Of a stretch of 64,000 nt of DNA, positions 31,971-43,048 are shown in pieces. Location: contig JAQNBH010000011.1 in NCBI GenBank assembly GCA_028752905.1, forward strand, positions 24,124,341 through 24,188,340. The letters run 5' to 3'. Made by a program: the position numbers and the translations under genes. The notes below the pieces were generated by a model. The model saw nothing but the letters and a program-made list of their open reading frames with translations, was not told the DNA's origin and searched no databases. Source of the DNA: Cladorhizidae sp. MBARI D1340-BT2. Its lineage: Eukaryota > Porifera > Demospongiae > Poecilosclerida > Cladorhizidae. Every line of letters starts with the position of its first letter. Positions within the stretch are counted from its first letter, which is position 1.

Positions 31971-32624
31971 CCATCAGTTACCTATAAGGTAGGATTTTTA
32001 ATTTTGGAATATAGCTGTAGTCAATACTCTGTTACTTCTTCCTCCAATCTCCGGGAAACGCCATGTACCCCATCTATTGTGTTCTCAAGCTGTGGCATCC
32101 AATAAGACTAGCTTTAACAACAGTGTGTGTACAATCATTATCAATACTTGCTTTATTACCTTTTATGTCTAGGCAGTGCTGGGTATATAGAAATGCCATG
32201 TGCCAAAACTTAAGACTGCCATTTTCTTGATTTGTGTTTTGTAATGAGAGGAAATAGCTAGTTTTGGATCTTTTTGCAGCATTTTGGCTGTCTTGTAGGT
32301 CCTGTAGGTTGGAATTCACTCTTTTTTTTAACCTCTAGATATACCAGATATCACGTACCTTTATAGGTGGTTTGGGGAATGGAGGAAATTGCTCATTTTA
32401 TATTGTTTGGATGCATTTCTGCCATTTTCTAAGTAAGATATACCTGACTGGATTTTACATTATGAAATCTACTGTGACTTGCGTCACTTTTTGTTTGTGT
32501 ATGGGCAACAACCGGATACTCCTGCTCATGTATTAATAATACATAAGTGACTGCTTGTTTTAATGAAGTCTCTCTCTAGTGGTTTTGTCAGGTCTAATTA
32601 TTGTTGATAAATTTATCTTTGTAG

Positions 32625-32722
32625 AAGTCACTGTTACTGGATTGAATTTGGGCATGGCGATCATCTTGGTGCTGATCATTATGCTCATCATTATGCTAAT
32701 CAGTGCATATTTCATTTATGTG
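32625..32722 (+). other. Candidate exon with one membrane helix (copy 1)
   Basis: A 98-bp segment between a good acceptor (TTTATCTTTGTAG) and a good donor (GTAAGTGA). It encodes VTVTGLNLGMAIILVLIIML and then ending SAYFIYV, a plausible single transmembrane helix. The copy at 41805-41902 keeps the frame and both splice sites with one Met/Leu change. It could be the membrane exon of a host receptor-like gene. There is no support beyond splice signals and conservation between the copies. Confidence 0.35.
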
Positions 32723-33365
32723 GTAAGTGATGTGTGTGTGTGTTTGTGTGTGGTGTGTGCTGTAATATCAATGAACTCTCTTACAATGTCATGCACTAGT
32801 GCCAGAAGATGTGGTTTCATAACTTGTTGTTAAGATTTTTAGAGATCCATAGTTTCTGAACACTTCCCTGTATGAACTTGCTATATTATAGATCTCTCTG
32901 GGTGCTCTCTTTTGATATTATAAAAGGTGAAGTGTGAAGAATCTATGGAGCTCCAAAAATTTTACTAAAACACATCATCCTGGCATTTCTCCTTCCAAGG
33001 ACTACGAGTTTTGCTGCCACACTCTATTTTGTATTATATATAAAGTTCAGTGCATGAGCCCAAGACCCAACATCCTTAGAGATAGTGTTTTTAAGGAGTT
33101 AAATATTCACAGTGTGCATGGCTACCATCGAGTCTGCAAATAGGTACCTAATAGCAATAGGGCATGTTGTGTAGTTGCTCTACACAATCCACGAATATCC
33201 CTCCCCCCCTTCCCCTCCCACAGCAAGTCATCTAGAAAGTTATAGAGAAAATGTTGTCGGGAGTGGGGGGGAATGCATGGCAGTCGGTCACCACTGAAGT
33301 GATAATCAAATCTTTCAAAACTTGCAGCATTTTAGTTGAGGCAGATGAGGCAGATGGTCACATGA

Positions 33366-34546
33366 CAGAGGTTATTATTACAGCCGGCAAGCGGCACTTT
33401 ACCGATCAGTGAATGCACGTGACCGATCATTTCGTTCTATGGTCTGACAAAATGGCCGGTCGTTTTGGGGCCAAGAGAAAAAGTAGTAGTTGTAGCTCTT
33501 TGGGTAGTAGTAGCTCTGCTTCAGGTAGCTCTTGTGTAGGTGGCTCTGAGGCTAAGCGGAGTAAACGTCAGGTGAGCATTTCCACCTTTGAAAAGTGGCA
33601 GCGGCAGTTTGACAGTGATCATCAGACTTTGCTATGGCTACGATGCAGCAAGGACCGCTCGGACAAATCACTGGCATCAACGTTGTGGTGTGAATTTTGC
33701 CGACAATTTGAAGAAAAGATCGAAGGAATGAGAAACTTCTCTACTGCCTGGATAACTGGCTCTACAAATCATAAGACCAGCAACATCTCGGATCATGCTA
33801 AAAGTGAGCAACACGCAACTTCGATGACCTGCATGCGTACTGCCCGAGCTAAAGCTAGCAATCAACCTATTGAAAGTTACTCTCCCATTGCTCGTTTCTT
33901 GTTAACAATGGATGAAGAAGAGAAGATTAGAATGAAGCACAAGTTTGAGATCTGTTATGTTCTGGCTAAGGAAAGCCTGGCCTTCCTCAAGTACTCTGCT
34001 TTTCATTCTCTTGCTGCTGAACAACAAGGAGTACAGCTGGGTTCCTCATACAAGAGAAGTCATTGTGCTAAGCTTTTTACCTATTATATAGCTGAAGCTC
34101 AGAGAAGTGTGTTTATGCAGTCACTGTCAGAAGTCAACTTCTTCAACTTGGCTGATAACTCTGAATTGTAATTTGCACTGTTGTTTTGATTAACGATTTG
34201 TTTTGATTAACGTATCATTAATGACAATTAATGACAAAAATATTATTACTAGACCAAAAAAAAATTATTCAACATTCAACAACCAATAACAGTACTACAT
34301 ATTAATAACAAATAAAAACATGAAATGTCCACCAGTCCAGTCTGCTGTCCCATTGCACCCAACCTGCATTCCACTCAGAATTGCTTCCGAGATGATCCTT
34401 TGTGAGGCATCATCTAGCAAAGATCTTTGTTTTGGTATTAATGATCTCTTATAACTCAAAAGTTCAAAAGCTGATCATGTCCTACCAAAACAGCATATGG
34501 TCTGACATTATGTCAGCCTATCCCATGAGAGTTATAGTAAGCACTG
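33366..34546 (+). mobile_element. hAT-like insertion with 6-bp target duplication
   Basis: The segment is flanked by ACATGA on both sides (33360-33365, 34547-34552). The duplicate locus at 42530 has a single ACATGA and no insert, so the insertion and its target duplication are established by comparison. The ends are inverted: CAGAGGTTATTATTA on the left, and CAGTGCTTACTATAA read inward on the right (11 of 15 matching). The CAG.G start fits hAT, although hAT usually makes 8-bp duplications. The element holds one intact ORF. Confidence 0.85.
33413..34171 (+). CDS. hAT-derived N-terminal protein with TTF/BED-like zinc finger
   Basis: A 252-residue intact frame. Residue 14 is an alternative start (MAGRFGAKRKSSSCSSLGSS). 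A Ser-rich basic N-terminus with KRSKR is followed by a zinc-finger-like segment (WCEFCRQFEE then SDHAKSEQHA, giving C-x2-C and H-x5-H spacing). A helical region (MDEEEKIRMKHKFEICYVLA, SAFHSLAAEQQGVQLGSSYK) and a stop at 34169 follow. It resembles the N-terminal part of hAT-like proteins of the ZNF862/DUF4371 type. The catalytic domain and the C-terminal dimerisation domain are absent. An intact short DNA-binding derivative might act as a repressor; that is speculation. About 375 bp of non-coding sequence follow to the element end. Confidence 0.7.
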   Translation: MHVTDHFVLWSDKMAGRFGAKRKSSSCSSLGSSSSASGSSCVGGSEAKRSKRQVSISTFEKWQRQFDSDHQTLLWLRCSKDRSDKSLASTLWCEFCRQFEEKIEGMRNFSTAWITGSTNHKTSNISDHAKSEQHATSMTCMRTARAKASNQPIESYSPIARFLLTMDEEEKIRMKHKFEICYVLAKESLAFLKYSAFHSLAAEQQGVQLGSSYKRSHCAKLFTYYIAEAQRSVFMQSLSEVNFFNLADNSEL

Positions 34547-35083
34547 ACATGATAATATCATTCAAGCCCGGGAAAGCAGCAAACATTGCCAGTGAGATGG
34601 CCACTCTCCACAGAAAAGATCAAACACCACAGAAAAGGTGAGAGAGACTGACAGTGGCAATCCCTTGACAAGCAATGAAACTAACTACGAAGAAGATGAA
34701 ACTGGAATAGCAGACAAAGGCTAGCACGAGCACTGCTATTATCAAAATTGTCACCTTTTCATGATGTTGTGCAACTACATTAGCGGCCAAAAATAACCTA
34801 ATGTTATGTTTTCGAACAACATATATGCTTACGTTTTGAGAGAAAGCATTGCGTGTGTATTCCTTAGTGTTTTTCTAAGTGTCCTTTGAAAGCGTAGCAG
34901 CATTGTGCAGCTGGTATGCATGCGTGGCGTAGTATAAACGTTTACGTGGGTATGTTTAGTCACTTGCTCGAGTAGTTTACAGCTCTCCTTCTCTTGCTAT
35001 GGTGTATCGTCCTACAAAAAGTAAAAGCAATGAATTCCAAACCTTAACCTAAGTCTTGAAGCACCCAATTGATGTATATACCC

Positions 35084-35717
35084 GACCTTCCATTCTTCCC
35101 ATTAAGACTAGAGCATGTAAATACCCAAACTTCCATTCTTCCTATGAGGACTAGAGCACAACCTTCCATTCTTACCATGAAGACTAGAGCATGTATATAC
35201 CAAACCTTCCATTCTTCCTATGACGACTAGAGCATGTATATACACAACCTTCCATTCTTCCCATGAGGACTAGAGCATGTATATACCCAACATTCCATTC
35301 TTCCCATAAAGACTAGAGCATGTATATACCCAACCTTCCATTCTTCCCATGAGGACTAGAACATGTATATACCCAACTTCCATTCTTCCCATGAGGACTA
35401 AAGCAAGTATATACCCAACCTTCCTTTCTTCCCATGAGGACTAGAGCATGTATATACCCAACCTTCCATTCTTCCCATGAGGACTAGAGCATGTATATAC
35501 CCAACCTTCCATTCTTCCCATGAGGACTAGAGCACGTATATACCCAACCTTCCATTCTTCCCATGAAGACTGGAGCATGTATATACCCAACCTTCCATTC
35601 TTCTCATGAGGAGACTAGAGCAAGTATATACCCAACCTTCCATTCTTCCCATGAGGACTAGAGCATGTATATACCCAACCTTCCATTCTTCTCCATGAGG
35701 ACTAGAGCATGTATATA
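35084..35717. repeat. Minisatellite, about 43-bp unit, 15 copies
   Basis: Fifteen units built on CCTTCCATTCTTCCCATGAG, GACTAGAGCATGTATATACC and CAA. The duplicate locus at 43049-43335 has seven. The difference in copy number arose after the segmental duplication. Confidence 0.95.
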
Positions 35718-36852
35718 GTATTAACAACCTGGGCTCCTCTAGCATCGAGGCAGGAGGAATAGGGTCAAGGTTCTGTTGAATTTGTGTGTGAAATATAAAC
35801 TCTAATAAACTGTGTAATGAATAGGCTTTGTATATATAATAACTTAAGTTGTCCCGAGAAACTGGCAACAAGAAAGCAGAGTAATCATCACTGGCATGGC
35901 TGCTCCTACAGTTACCCTAGCCCTCTCCTCAGCCCCATTGCAATAGGTCACTACGTGATTTGGCTGCATTCTGCAATGACCAGAATGCTTGCATTCATGC
36001 AAGTTGTGAATTATTTACAAGGAGAGTGGATTAGCAAACCAAATCCACTATTAATACAATACATCATAGTGCACATACTATTAACTTCGTGAACTGCTCA
36101 GCCAAGTGCCTACTTGAGGGCACGCTCAATTATTTCAGCAAGCAGTGCAGGTGATAATAGCTGAACTTGATAAGAGTTTGTTGTCATGCACTCCAGGATG
36201 TACATGACTTGCTAGCGAACAGGAAAACTTTCAAATGTGCTAAATTCGAATCATTTAAAATAAAAAGTTTTAGCTGTAAAAAAAATTAGAATTTCTAAAA
36301 ATAGCTACATAGTGATTGGTATAGGGTGTGGCCTTGGGTGACTAAGCTAGAAAGATAGAGATGGAACAGAGACCATGGCTAGTAAATCCTTGTACAGTTA
36401 CTTTCAACCGGTGTAAGACCTTCCTAGCCCCAGTGCGCTGCTATCAGAGCCTGCTAGTTCATATGAACAACCAGCAGAGATTACTGAGTAAGCCTTGTTG
36501 AAGGGCAATATGGCAGCCATTTCTCACTCCTCAAGGAGCTAGAGGTCATTCACCCGCACGCATTCATAATTAGGAGGTGTGTTTGCATATTTTTTCTTTG
36601 CAAATTTTAACTTTCATAATTTATTCTGAAGTTTGTTTTTGCTTTGATGTGAATATTACAACCTTCAAAACTCTGTCTACATGATATACAGTCAAATTCC
36701 ATTACAAACTGTTACAAAAGAAATTTATTTTATTTTATATAGAAATCAAGATCATCCGGAAGTCCTGCTGTTGCTGTTCCATAACAAGGTCTGAGTTTTT
36801 CTAGAGCTACTGTTGTTTTTACATTGTAGTGTAGATTAATTGTAGCCAGTAC

Positions 36853-37135
36853 TACAGAGTGTATACCTGAACTATATACACCTTTACTTCAAACTGTTTT
36901 TACATCATACTTTAATGTTTTTACATTAAACTTTTTGTTGCTTTTTTATTACCAGTGTAAATGCTGCCTAGTTTGCATGGACAACCCGACCATAATTGGT
37001 AATCTTTGAAAAAATTAAGTGAACTGTTTTGGTTTCGGTGCAAGAATTGATTAGGGGGTGGGTCTTTCTAAATATTAAAAAATAATAAGGGAACTGTTTT
37101 GGTTTCTAGGGGTTGGGTTGGGTTTTGTTCGTTTT
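36853..37135. other. AT-rich spacer
   Basis: No gene was seen. It begins where the segmental duplication ends and leads into the C-terminal end of the minus-strand hAT pseudogene. T-runs and GGTTTCGG/GGTTTCTAGG repeats lie around 37030-37110. Confidence 0.5.
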
Positions 37136-38930
37136 TTAGGAGGTTATGGTTTGACTTTTTTTTGTTGTTCTTAATATTTGTTGTTGGGGGGCCGCATACT
37201 CAACCTCTGCTTCTTTTCCATAGAACTCTGTTAAGAATCTTGATTTGCTCGCTGCCATATGATGGGGATGCTTCAGCGGGTAGTAGGGAGGGACTGGATA
37301 TGGACATGGCAGTAACAATCTTCACGGCTTTATCAGTAAATCGACTCTTAATATTTAGAAGAAGGGAATCGACGTATGGAATTGCAACTAGAGTTCGATA
37401 CTCGGCTGTGATTGTGATAGAAGACCAACGGCTTCATGCAGATCCATGTGTGCCGATTGTTATATCATGTTTTTCCTCCAACAGAGATATTTCAGACTCG
37501 ACTGAACCCAACCACTCACTTCTTTCATCCTTTAGATGCTCGAGTTGATCTGTCGTGATTTTCAGAAGTACCGGTAACCTGCTCAAATCGAATAGCTTTC
37601 TTTGCATCGAAACATTCATCCTTACCAGGATATCCAGAACTTTTGACAGGTACACGATACTAGCACTCCAGTGTAAGTAGCAAGGAGAGCACCAATACCG
37701 TATGCTTCAGCAACACTTGATGTTTCATACAGCTGTTGTAGGGTGACGATAACGGCAGGAAGCTATTGGTAAATAGCCCATACACAGCGTTCGTGTGAGA
37801 GCCGTCTGGTATCACTAGGCTTCACAATCTTAAGCTCAGGTAGCTTGAGGACAGATTGGACTGCTTTGATAGTTTCTGCTTTCTTGGGTGAGTAGAAGAA
37901 GATTCCATATATTTCCCATATTTCCAAAAATCTTCTTGATCTCTGGAACATTGTTAGCAGCTTGCATGCTCGCTAGTTGAAGCCGGTGGAAGGCACAGTG
38001 GATGTAAAAGTAATGTGCAGCTAGAGTTCGCATCCTTTTTTGAACTCCATTGCATTCTCCGGCAAGGGTGGCTGCTCCATCATAACCTTGGCCTATTAGT
38101 TTGTGATAGTCCAGGTTCTTCGACTCAAGGAAGAAGCTGATTGCATCTGAAATGGTAACAACATCTTGGGCACATATGGAGCACTGTAAGGAAGTCCTCC
38201 TCTGGCTTTCCAATTACAATCCACCGACAACTGATGGACAGCTCTTCTGTTTAATACATGTATCTACACACTCATCAGCTAACACAGAGAAGTATGGGCT
38301 TAATTTTAAGCTCTCAATTAGCTTCCTATCTAGCCAGCTATTGATGGCCTCTAAAAGCATCACTGCAGAAAATTTGGATGTGTACTGAGCATTTTGTGGC
38401 CCCTCTTTGACATGTTGCTGGAGAAGTTCATCTCCATTTGCAATTTGCAAGTGGACCAGGGGATCTAATGTGGTTGTAAGGGGCAGGCGATTTTTTGCAA
38501 GAAAATATATCGATCTCAAAAGCTTAAGCATTATGTTTCTGTTCTTTGCTCTCCTTTCTTCAGCCTCCTTAGCAGCTGCTGAACATTGCAGTTGTAGGAC
38601 ACTCTCCTCCTTTCCTTATTCTGCCATTCGAGCATGGATAACAGCATCTCTGTGTCATTTTGACTGGCTGTGTTCCTTGAGTTGTTCAGTAGCGTGATTC
38701 CAATCCTGAATTCCCCGAGTGGTCCATGCACCCCTGGCTGTAGAAGTTGCATTTCCTCGCTTCTGGCAGAGTTTGCAGAACCTGCCCTGCTTAGGATCAT
38801 CGCAGTACACACAAGGATATTTCTGCTCCCACTCCTTCTTGTAGCTGAGCCTCGTTTTGTAGAGTTTCCTCTTCTGCGCTTTGGAACACACTGATCTACC
38901 TATTGATGCTTTGGAATTGGTGGAAGTCAA
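37136..38930 (-). pseudogene. hAT transposase (TTF zinc finger, DUF4371), broken
   Basis: On -, from 38930: a TTF-type zinc finger (YPCVYCDDPKQGRFCKLCQK), then WTTRGIQDWNHATEQLKEHS, a TGA at 38655-38657 where the family usually has Trp, HRDAVIHARMAE, and a TAA. The frame then runs on into NRNIMLKLLRSIYFLAKNRL, LLEAINSWLDRKLIESLKLS and PYFSVLADECVDT (the first catalytic Asp region). A shift near 38240 is followed by SFFLESKNLDYHKLIGQGYD (GQGYDGA, a typical hAT motif), HYFYIHCAFHRLQLA, another shift near 37900, then KIVKPSDTRRLSHERC. Two nonsense codons and at least two frameshifts make it inactive. The C-terminal dimerisation domain was not found in place. Confidence 0.85.
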
Positions 38931-39167
38931 GGCATCACTAGTCGACGTAGTAAGGAGTACTTATATCTTCGTTGTCCTGAGAATCTCTACTAGACCCAGC
39001 ACACACTTGCTTTCTGGTAAAAAAGATCCTGAGGTCCATTTATGTAAGTTTGTATTTTTCTGGATCAATTTAGTTGCAGAATGCTACTAGCTGAAGCATT
39101 TGGTCTTTATATACAACATTGTGAATAAATCTAGAATATTCTGTGTCGCGGTTCAATCATGTGTTAA
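38931..39167. other. Spacer upstream of the hAT pseudogene
   Basis: No gene was seen. The hAT terminus expected here could not be recognised. Confidence 0.45.
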
Positions 39168-39360
39168 TCTAGAATGTTCTGTCCATGTGCTATTATTATG
39201 TGAAGCTTTCCTAATTGTAGTGTAGATTTAATCAACACTACAATTGTGAAAGCTAACCACAGAATAATAGCACATGGACAGAACATTCTATATTATGACA
39301 CAATTCCATCTTGCCACAAAAATTGTGTCATAATCTAGAATGTTCTGTCCATGTGCTAAG
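39168..39360. repeat. Nested inverted repeats (foldback cluster)
   Basis: A 63-bp arm at about 39168-39230 (TCTAGAATGTTCTGTCCATG on through AGCACATAG-type sequence and CAATTGTAGTG) is the inverse of about 39232-39292. A second inverted pair, ATTATGACACAATT (39290-39304) and AATTGTGTCATAAT, follows. A third copy of TCTAGAATGTTCTGTCCATG lies at 39334-39353. It looks like two MITE-like hairpins sharing an end. Confidence 0.8.
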
Positions 39361-39395
39361 TACTTTAACTATAGGAAAGTACCTGTACCCTCAAA

Positions 39396-39560
39396 ATGTC
39401 TCAGAATCAATCTGAGAGCATCGATTTTGCAAAAAAAATCTCGGGGGCATGCCCCCTGCCCCCCCTACTTGGGGCTTGCTTATGCACACCCATCACGTAA
39501 ATGCCAAACATTTTGAGTTTCCACCCCCGCCCAAACTGTAAATCCTGTATGAACCCCTGA
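39396..39560. repeat. Dispersed G/C-run repeat, copy 1
   Basis: It shares with 40125-40305 the order: TCTGAGAGCATC, a G-run with CATGCCCC, CATGT/CACGT with CCAAAC, TTTTGAG, and a C-rich block then AAATCCTGTAT. Divergence is substantial. Such sequences are common near hAT ends in animals. No coding was seen. Confidence 0.55.
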
Positions 39561-39891
39561 GGTTTAATAATAAGGCTCTAGATAAACCCCACAAAAATTA
39601 AAAAATTAAACTCTTGAAAATAATTGTGGTTAGTTACGACTTTATAGCTCATAGATTCTGTACACTTCATTTGATACTTCACTTGATAATGAGCTCAAAA
39701 ATACCTCAGCTGGTACTAAAAAGTGTAGCATTTGTAAAACCATGCCAAAGTAACCTGCAGCTAAAGGGGGGACTTCAAAATCTTGATGGACTAAACTGGC
39801 AGCAAGTGTGGCTTCTGATAGGACTGTGCTACTAAGCCGATGCTTGGCAACCTAGGCATGGGTTAGCCCTAATGAAAACACTCATTCCATG

Positions 39892-41347
39892 CAGAGGCGT
39901 AGCCAGGATTTTAGAAAAGGGGGAGGCATAAAGTCTTGATCTCAAACACCAGCTTTCCCCCCCCCCCCTAAAACTGTTTCTTTTCGTTAACAATTCTATA
40001 TTAACGCATTAATAAAGGAATATAGTGCGTACAAAGACTTAGTAAAAATTCTGTAACCTCTTTCACAACCCAAATAAAATTAACTCTGGCTGTCTAGACT
40101 CCATTTTAGAACTGACTACCAGTACCCCCAGAATTCCTCAGAGTCAATCTCAGAGCATCTATTTTTGGGGGGGGGAGGGGGGGGAGGTGTGAGCATGCCC
40201 CAACCCCCCTAGTTGTAATGTGATATACACTCCTCCTCCATGTCAACACCAAACTTTGGAGTTTTCCCCCTCCCCTCCCAAAACTCAAAATCCCGTATAA
40301 AACCATGCACACACACACATTCAACATAACCCGACACACAAGATAGTGTTGTGAAACTTTGTCACATTTTTAACCATCATGCGCCCCCCAAAAAATCAAG
40401 ATTCTTCCAGTTGCCCCCCCCCCTTGGACAATTTTCAAAATGAAACCCTGTCTAGCCACAGTGAAGAAAAAATGAAGCAACACAATGAAGAGATAGCTAT
40501 TGAGAGGAGTCAGAAAGTTGAATTTGCCTGGGATGACATATGGAGACTCATCAATGACTTCCTCAATGTCAATGGGTATGTCGTGATGCATGTGAAGTAG
40601 AGTCAGGCTTGAGAGACGTCCATTACTCATGCTAGACCTAAGGACAGTTTTGATACGTTTAAGCCCACTGAAAGATCTCTCAGCAGAGCATGAAGCTATG
40701 GGGAGGGTGTAGAGAATAGTAACAAGGACATTGATGTTAGGGTAAAAGCTAGAGATGCGGATCAATGTTGAGGAGAGAGTTGAAGGAAATGAATTTGAAC
40801 CATGATCTTTCTCTTCAGATTTCCACTTTGTGTACCAGTTGTGGATCTCACCACTGAGAGAAGACACAATTGGTAGGTCTACAGCATATAGCCCCCACTT
40901 TCATCACCACACTGGACACAGTTGCAAGATCTTCTGTTACCAACACTGATGGTACCAAGTATAGACCTTGAAAAGCTATTTTTTGATGTGAACTAAATCG
41001 CTTGTCAAGCTCAGCAAGAAGATGGTCCAAAATTGGAACTGTGATAGTTCTTCTAAAGTATTTAGAGGGATTAGCTTGCTCTGTGTTGCTGACGACCACA
41101 AATTTTGGGCATTGATGGTATAGACCCTACCTCATTACAGATTTCAGAGATCAGAGTTTCAAACCATCTACTGTGGTAGGAGTCAACATTCTCTCTGACT
41201 GGCTTGAGTGATGCTGTCAAAGTCTTGATCTCAGACACAGCCTGAACTATGTCCTTAGCCTCCTTGGAAGGCTTGTTGTGAGGCCCCTGATGTACTATAG
41301 ACCCTCATTGGTAATCATAAGAGCACTGTTGTTGTTATAGCCAGCAA
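39892..41347 (-). mobile_element. Second hAT element, truncated at the segmental duplication
   Basis: The left end CAGAGGCGTAGCCAGGATTT (39892-39911) is a common hAT-type terminus in animal genomes. A diverged G/C-run repeat (about 40125-40305) and C-rich DNA follow, then the C-terminal half of a hAT transposase on -. The N-terminal half and the right terminus are missing, because the sequence stops at 41347 where copy 2 of the segmental duplication starts. Confidence 0.65.
40490..41300 (-). pseudogene. hAT transposase C-terminal half
   Basis: On - the order is NKPSKEAKDIVQAVSEIKTL, HSRWFETLISEICNEV, YFRRTITVPILDHLLAELDK, then a frame change near 40860, then SGEIHNWYTKWKSEEKDHGS, SFYPNINVLVTILYTLPIAS and CSAERSFSGLKRIKTVLRSS with LSSLTLLHMHHDI. 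The last part is the hAT dimerisation domain, whose SAERSFS.LK motif is diagnostic. At least one stop lies within VVSNT and upstream. The source is a different hAT copy from the one at 37.1-38.9 kb. Being 5'-truncated, it cannot encode a complete protein. Confidence 0.88.
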
Positions 41348-41804
41348 GAGAGCTGGGTATATAGAAATGCCATGTGCCGATTCAGACAAAACTTAAGACA
41401 GCCATTTTCTTGATTTGTGTTTTGTAATGAGAGGAAATAGCTAGTTTTGGATCTTTTTGCAGCATTTTGGCTGTCTTGTAGGTCTTGTACACTGTAGGTT
41501 GGAATTCACTCTTTTTTTAACCTCTATATATACCAGATATCAGGTACCTTTATAGGTGGTATGGGGAATGGCTCATTTTATATTGTTTGGATGCATTTCT
41601 GCCATTTTGTAAGTAAGATATACCTGACTGGATTTTACATTATGAAATCTACTCTGACTTGCGTCACTTTTTGTTTGTGTATGGGCAACAACCGGATACT
41701 CCTGCTCATGTATTAATAATACATAAGTGACTGCTTGTTTTAATGAAGTCTCTCTCTAGTGGTTTTGTCAGGTCTAATTATTGTTGATAAATTTATCTTT
41801 GTAG

Positions 41805-41902
41805 AAGTCACTGTTACTGGATTGAATTTGGGCCTGGCGATCATCTTAGTGCTGATCATTATGCTCATCATTATGCTAATCAGTGCATATTTCATTTATG
41901 TG
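41805..41902 (+). other. Candidate membrane-helix exon (copy 2)
   Basis: Counterpart of 32625-32722. Acceptor and donor are unchanged. The frame is kept, with GMAIILV changed to GLAIILV and one silent change. Confidence 0.35.
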
Positions 41903-42507
41903 GTAAGTGATGTGTGTGTGTGTTTGTGTGTGGTGTGTGCTGTAATATCAATGAACTCTCTTACAATGTCATGCACTAGTGCCAGAAGATGTGGTTTCAT
42001 AACTTGTTGTTAAGATTTTTAGAGCTCCATAGTTTCTGAACACTTCCCTGTATGAACTTGCTATATTATAGATCTCTCTGGGTGCTCTCTTTTGATATTA
42101 TAAAAGGTGAAGTGTGAAGAATCTATGGAGCTCCCAAAAATTTACTAAAACACATCATTCTGGCATTTCTCCTTCCAAGGACTACGAGTTTTGCTGCCAC
42201 ACTCTATTTTGTATTGTATATAAAGTTCAGTGCATGAGCACAAGACCCAACATCCTTAGAGATAGTGTTTTCAAGGAGTTAAATATTCACAGTGTGCATG
42301 GCTACCATCGAGTCTGCAAATAGGTACCTAAGAGCAATAGGGCACATTGTGTAGTTGCTCTACAAAATCCACGAATATCCCTCCCCCCCTCCCCCTCCCC
42401 CAGCAAGTCATCTAGAAAGTTATAGAGAAAATGTTGTCGGGTGTGGGGGGGAATGCATGGCAGTCGGTCACCACTGAAGTGATAATCAAATCTTTCAAAA
42501 CTTGCAG

Positions 42508-42602
42508 CATTTTAGTTGAGGCAGATGGTCACATGATAATATCATTCAAGCCCGGGAAAGCAGCAAACATTGCCAGTGAGATGGTCAATCTCCACAGAAA
42601 AG
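42508..42602 (+). other. Candidate exon, intact in copy 2, disrupted in copy 1
   Basis: A 95-bp segment between acceptor CTTGCAG and donor GTGAGAGA. It encodes ILVEADGHMIISFKPGKAAN and then IASEMVNLHRK. In copy 1 the same segment is split by the 1,181-bp hAT element and carries a 9-bp duplication. I do not recognise the protein family. Exon status is inferred only from splice signals and an open frame. Confidence 0.3.
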
Positions 42603-43048
42603 GTGAGAGAGACTGACAGTGGCAATCTCTTGGCAAGCAATGAAACTGACTACGAAGAAGATGAAACTGGAATAGCAGACAAAGGCTAGCACGAACACTG
42701 CTATTATCAAAATTGTCACCTTTTCATGATGTTGTACAACTACATTAGCGGCCAAAAATAACCTAATGTTATGTTTTCGAACAACGTATATGCTTACGTT
42801 TTGAGAGAAAGCATTGCGTGTGCATTCCTTAGTGTTTTTCCAAGTGTCCTTTGAAAGCGTAGCTGCGTTGTGCAGCTGGTATGCATGTGTGGCGTAGTAT
42901 AAACGTTTACGTGGGTATGTTTAGTCACTTGCTCGAGTAGTTTACAGCTCTCCTTCTCTTGCTATGGTGTATCGTCCTACAAAAAGTAAAAGCAAAGAAT
43001 TCCAAACCTTAACCTAAGTCTTGAAGCACCCAATTGATGTATATACCC

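Larger units (their letters stand above)
32174..36852. repeat. Segmental duplication, copy 1 (4.7 kb)
   Basis: From GCTGGGTATATAGAAATGCC to GTAGATTAATTGTAGCCAG, this segment is colinear with 41348-44470 and has only scattered substitutions. Copy 1 is longer for two reasons: a 1,181-bp hAT insertion (33366-34546) and a minisatellite with 15 units where copy 2 has 7. It also has a 9-bp duplication (GAGGCAGAT) just before the insertion. Confidence 0.95.

Noticed and set aside
35527..35871. Minus-strand frame with repeated MEGWVYTCSS-type peptides
   Set aside because: It is a translation of the 43-bp minisatellite, and the equivalent frame in the duplicate locus is different in length and content.
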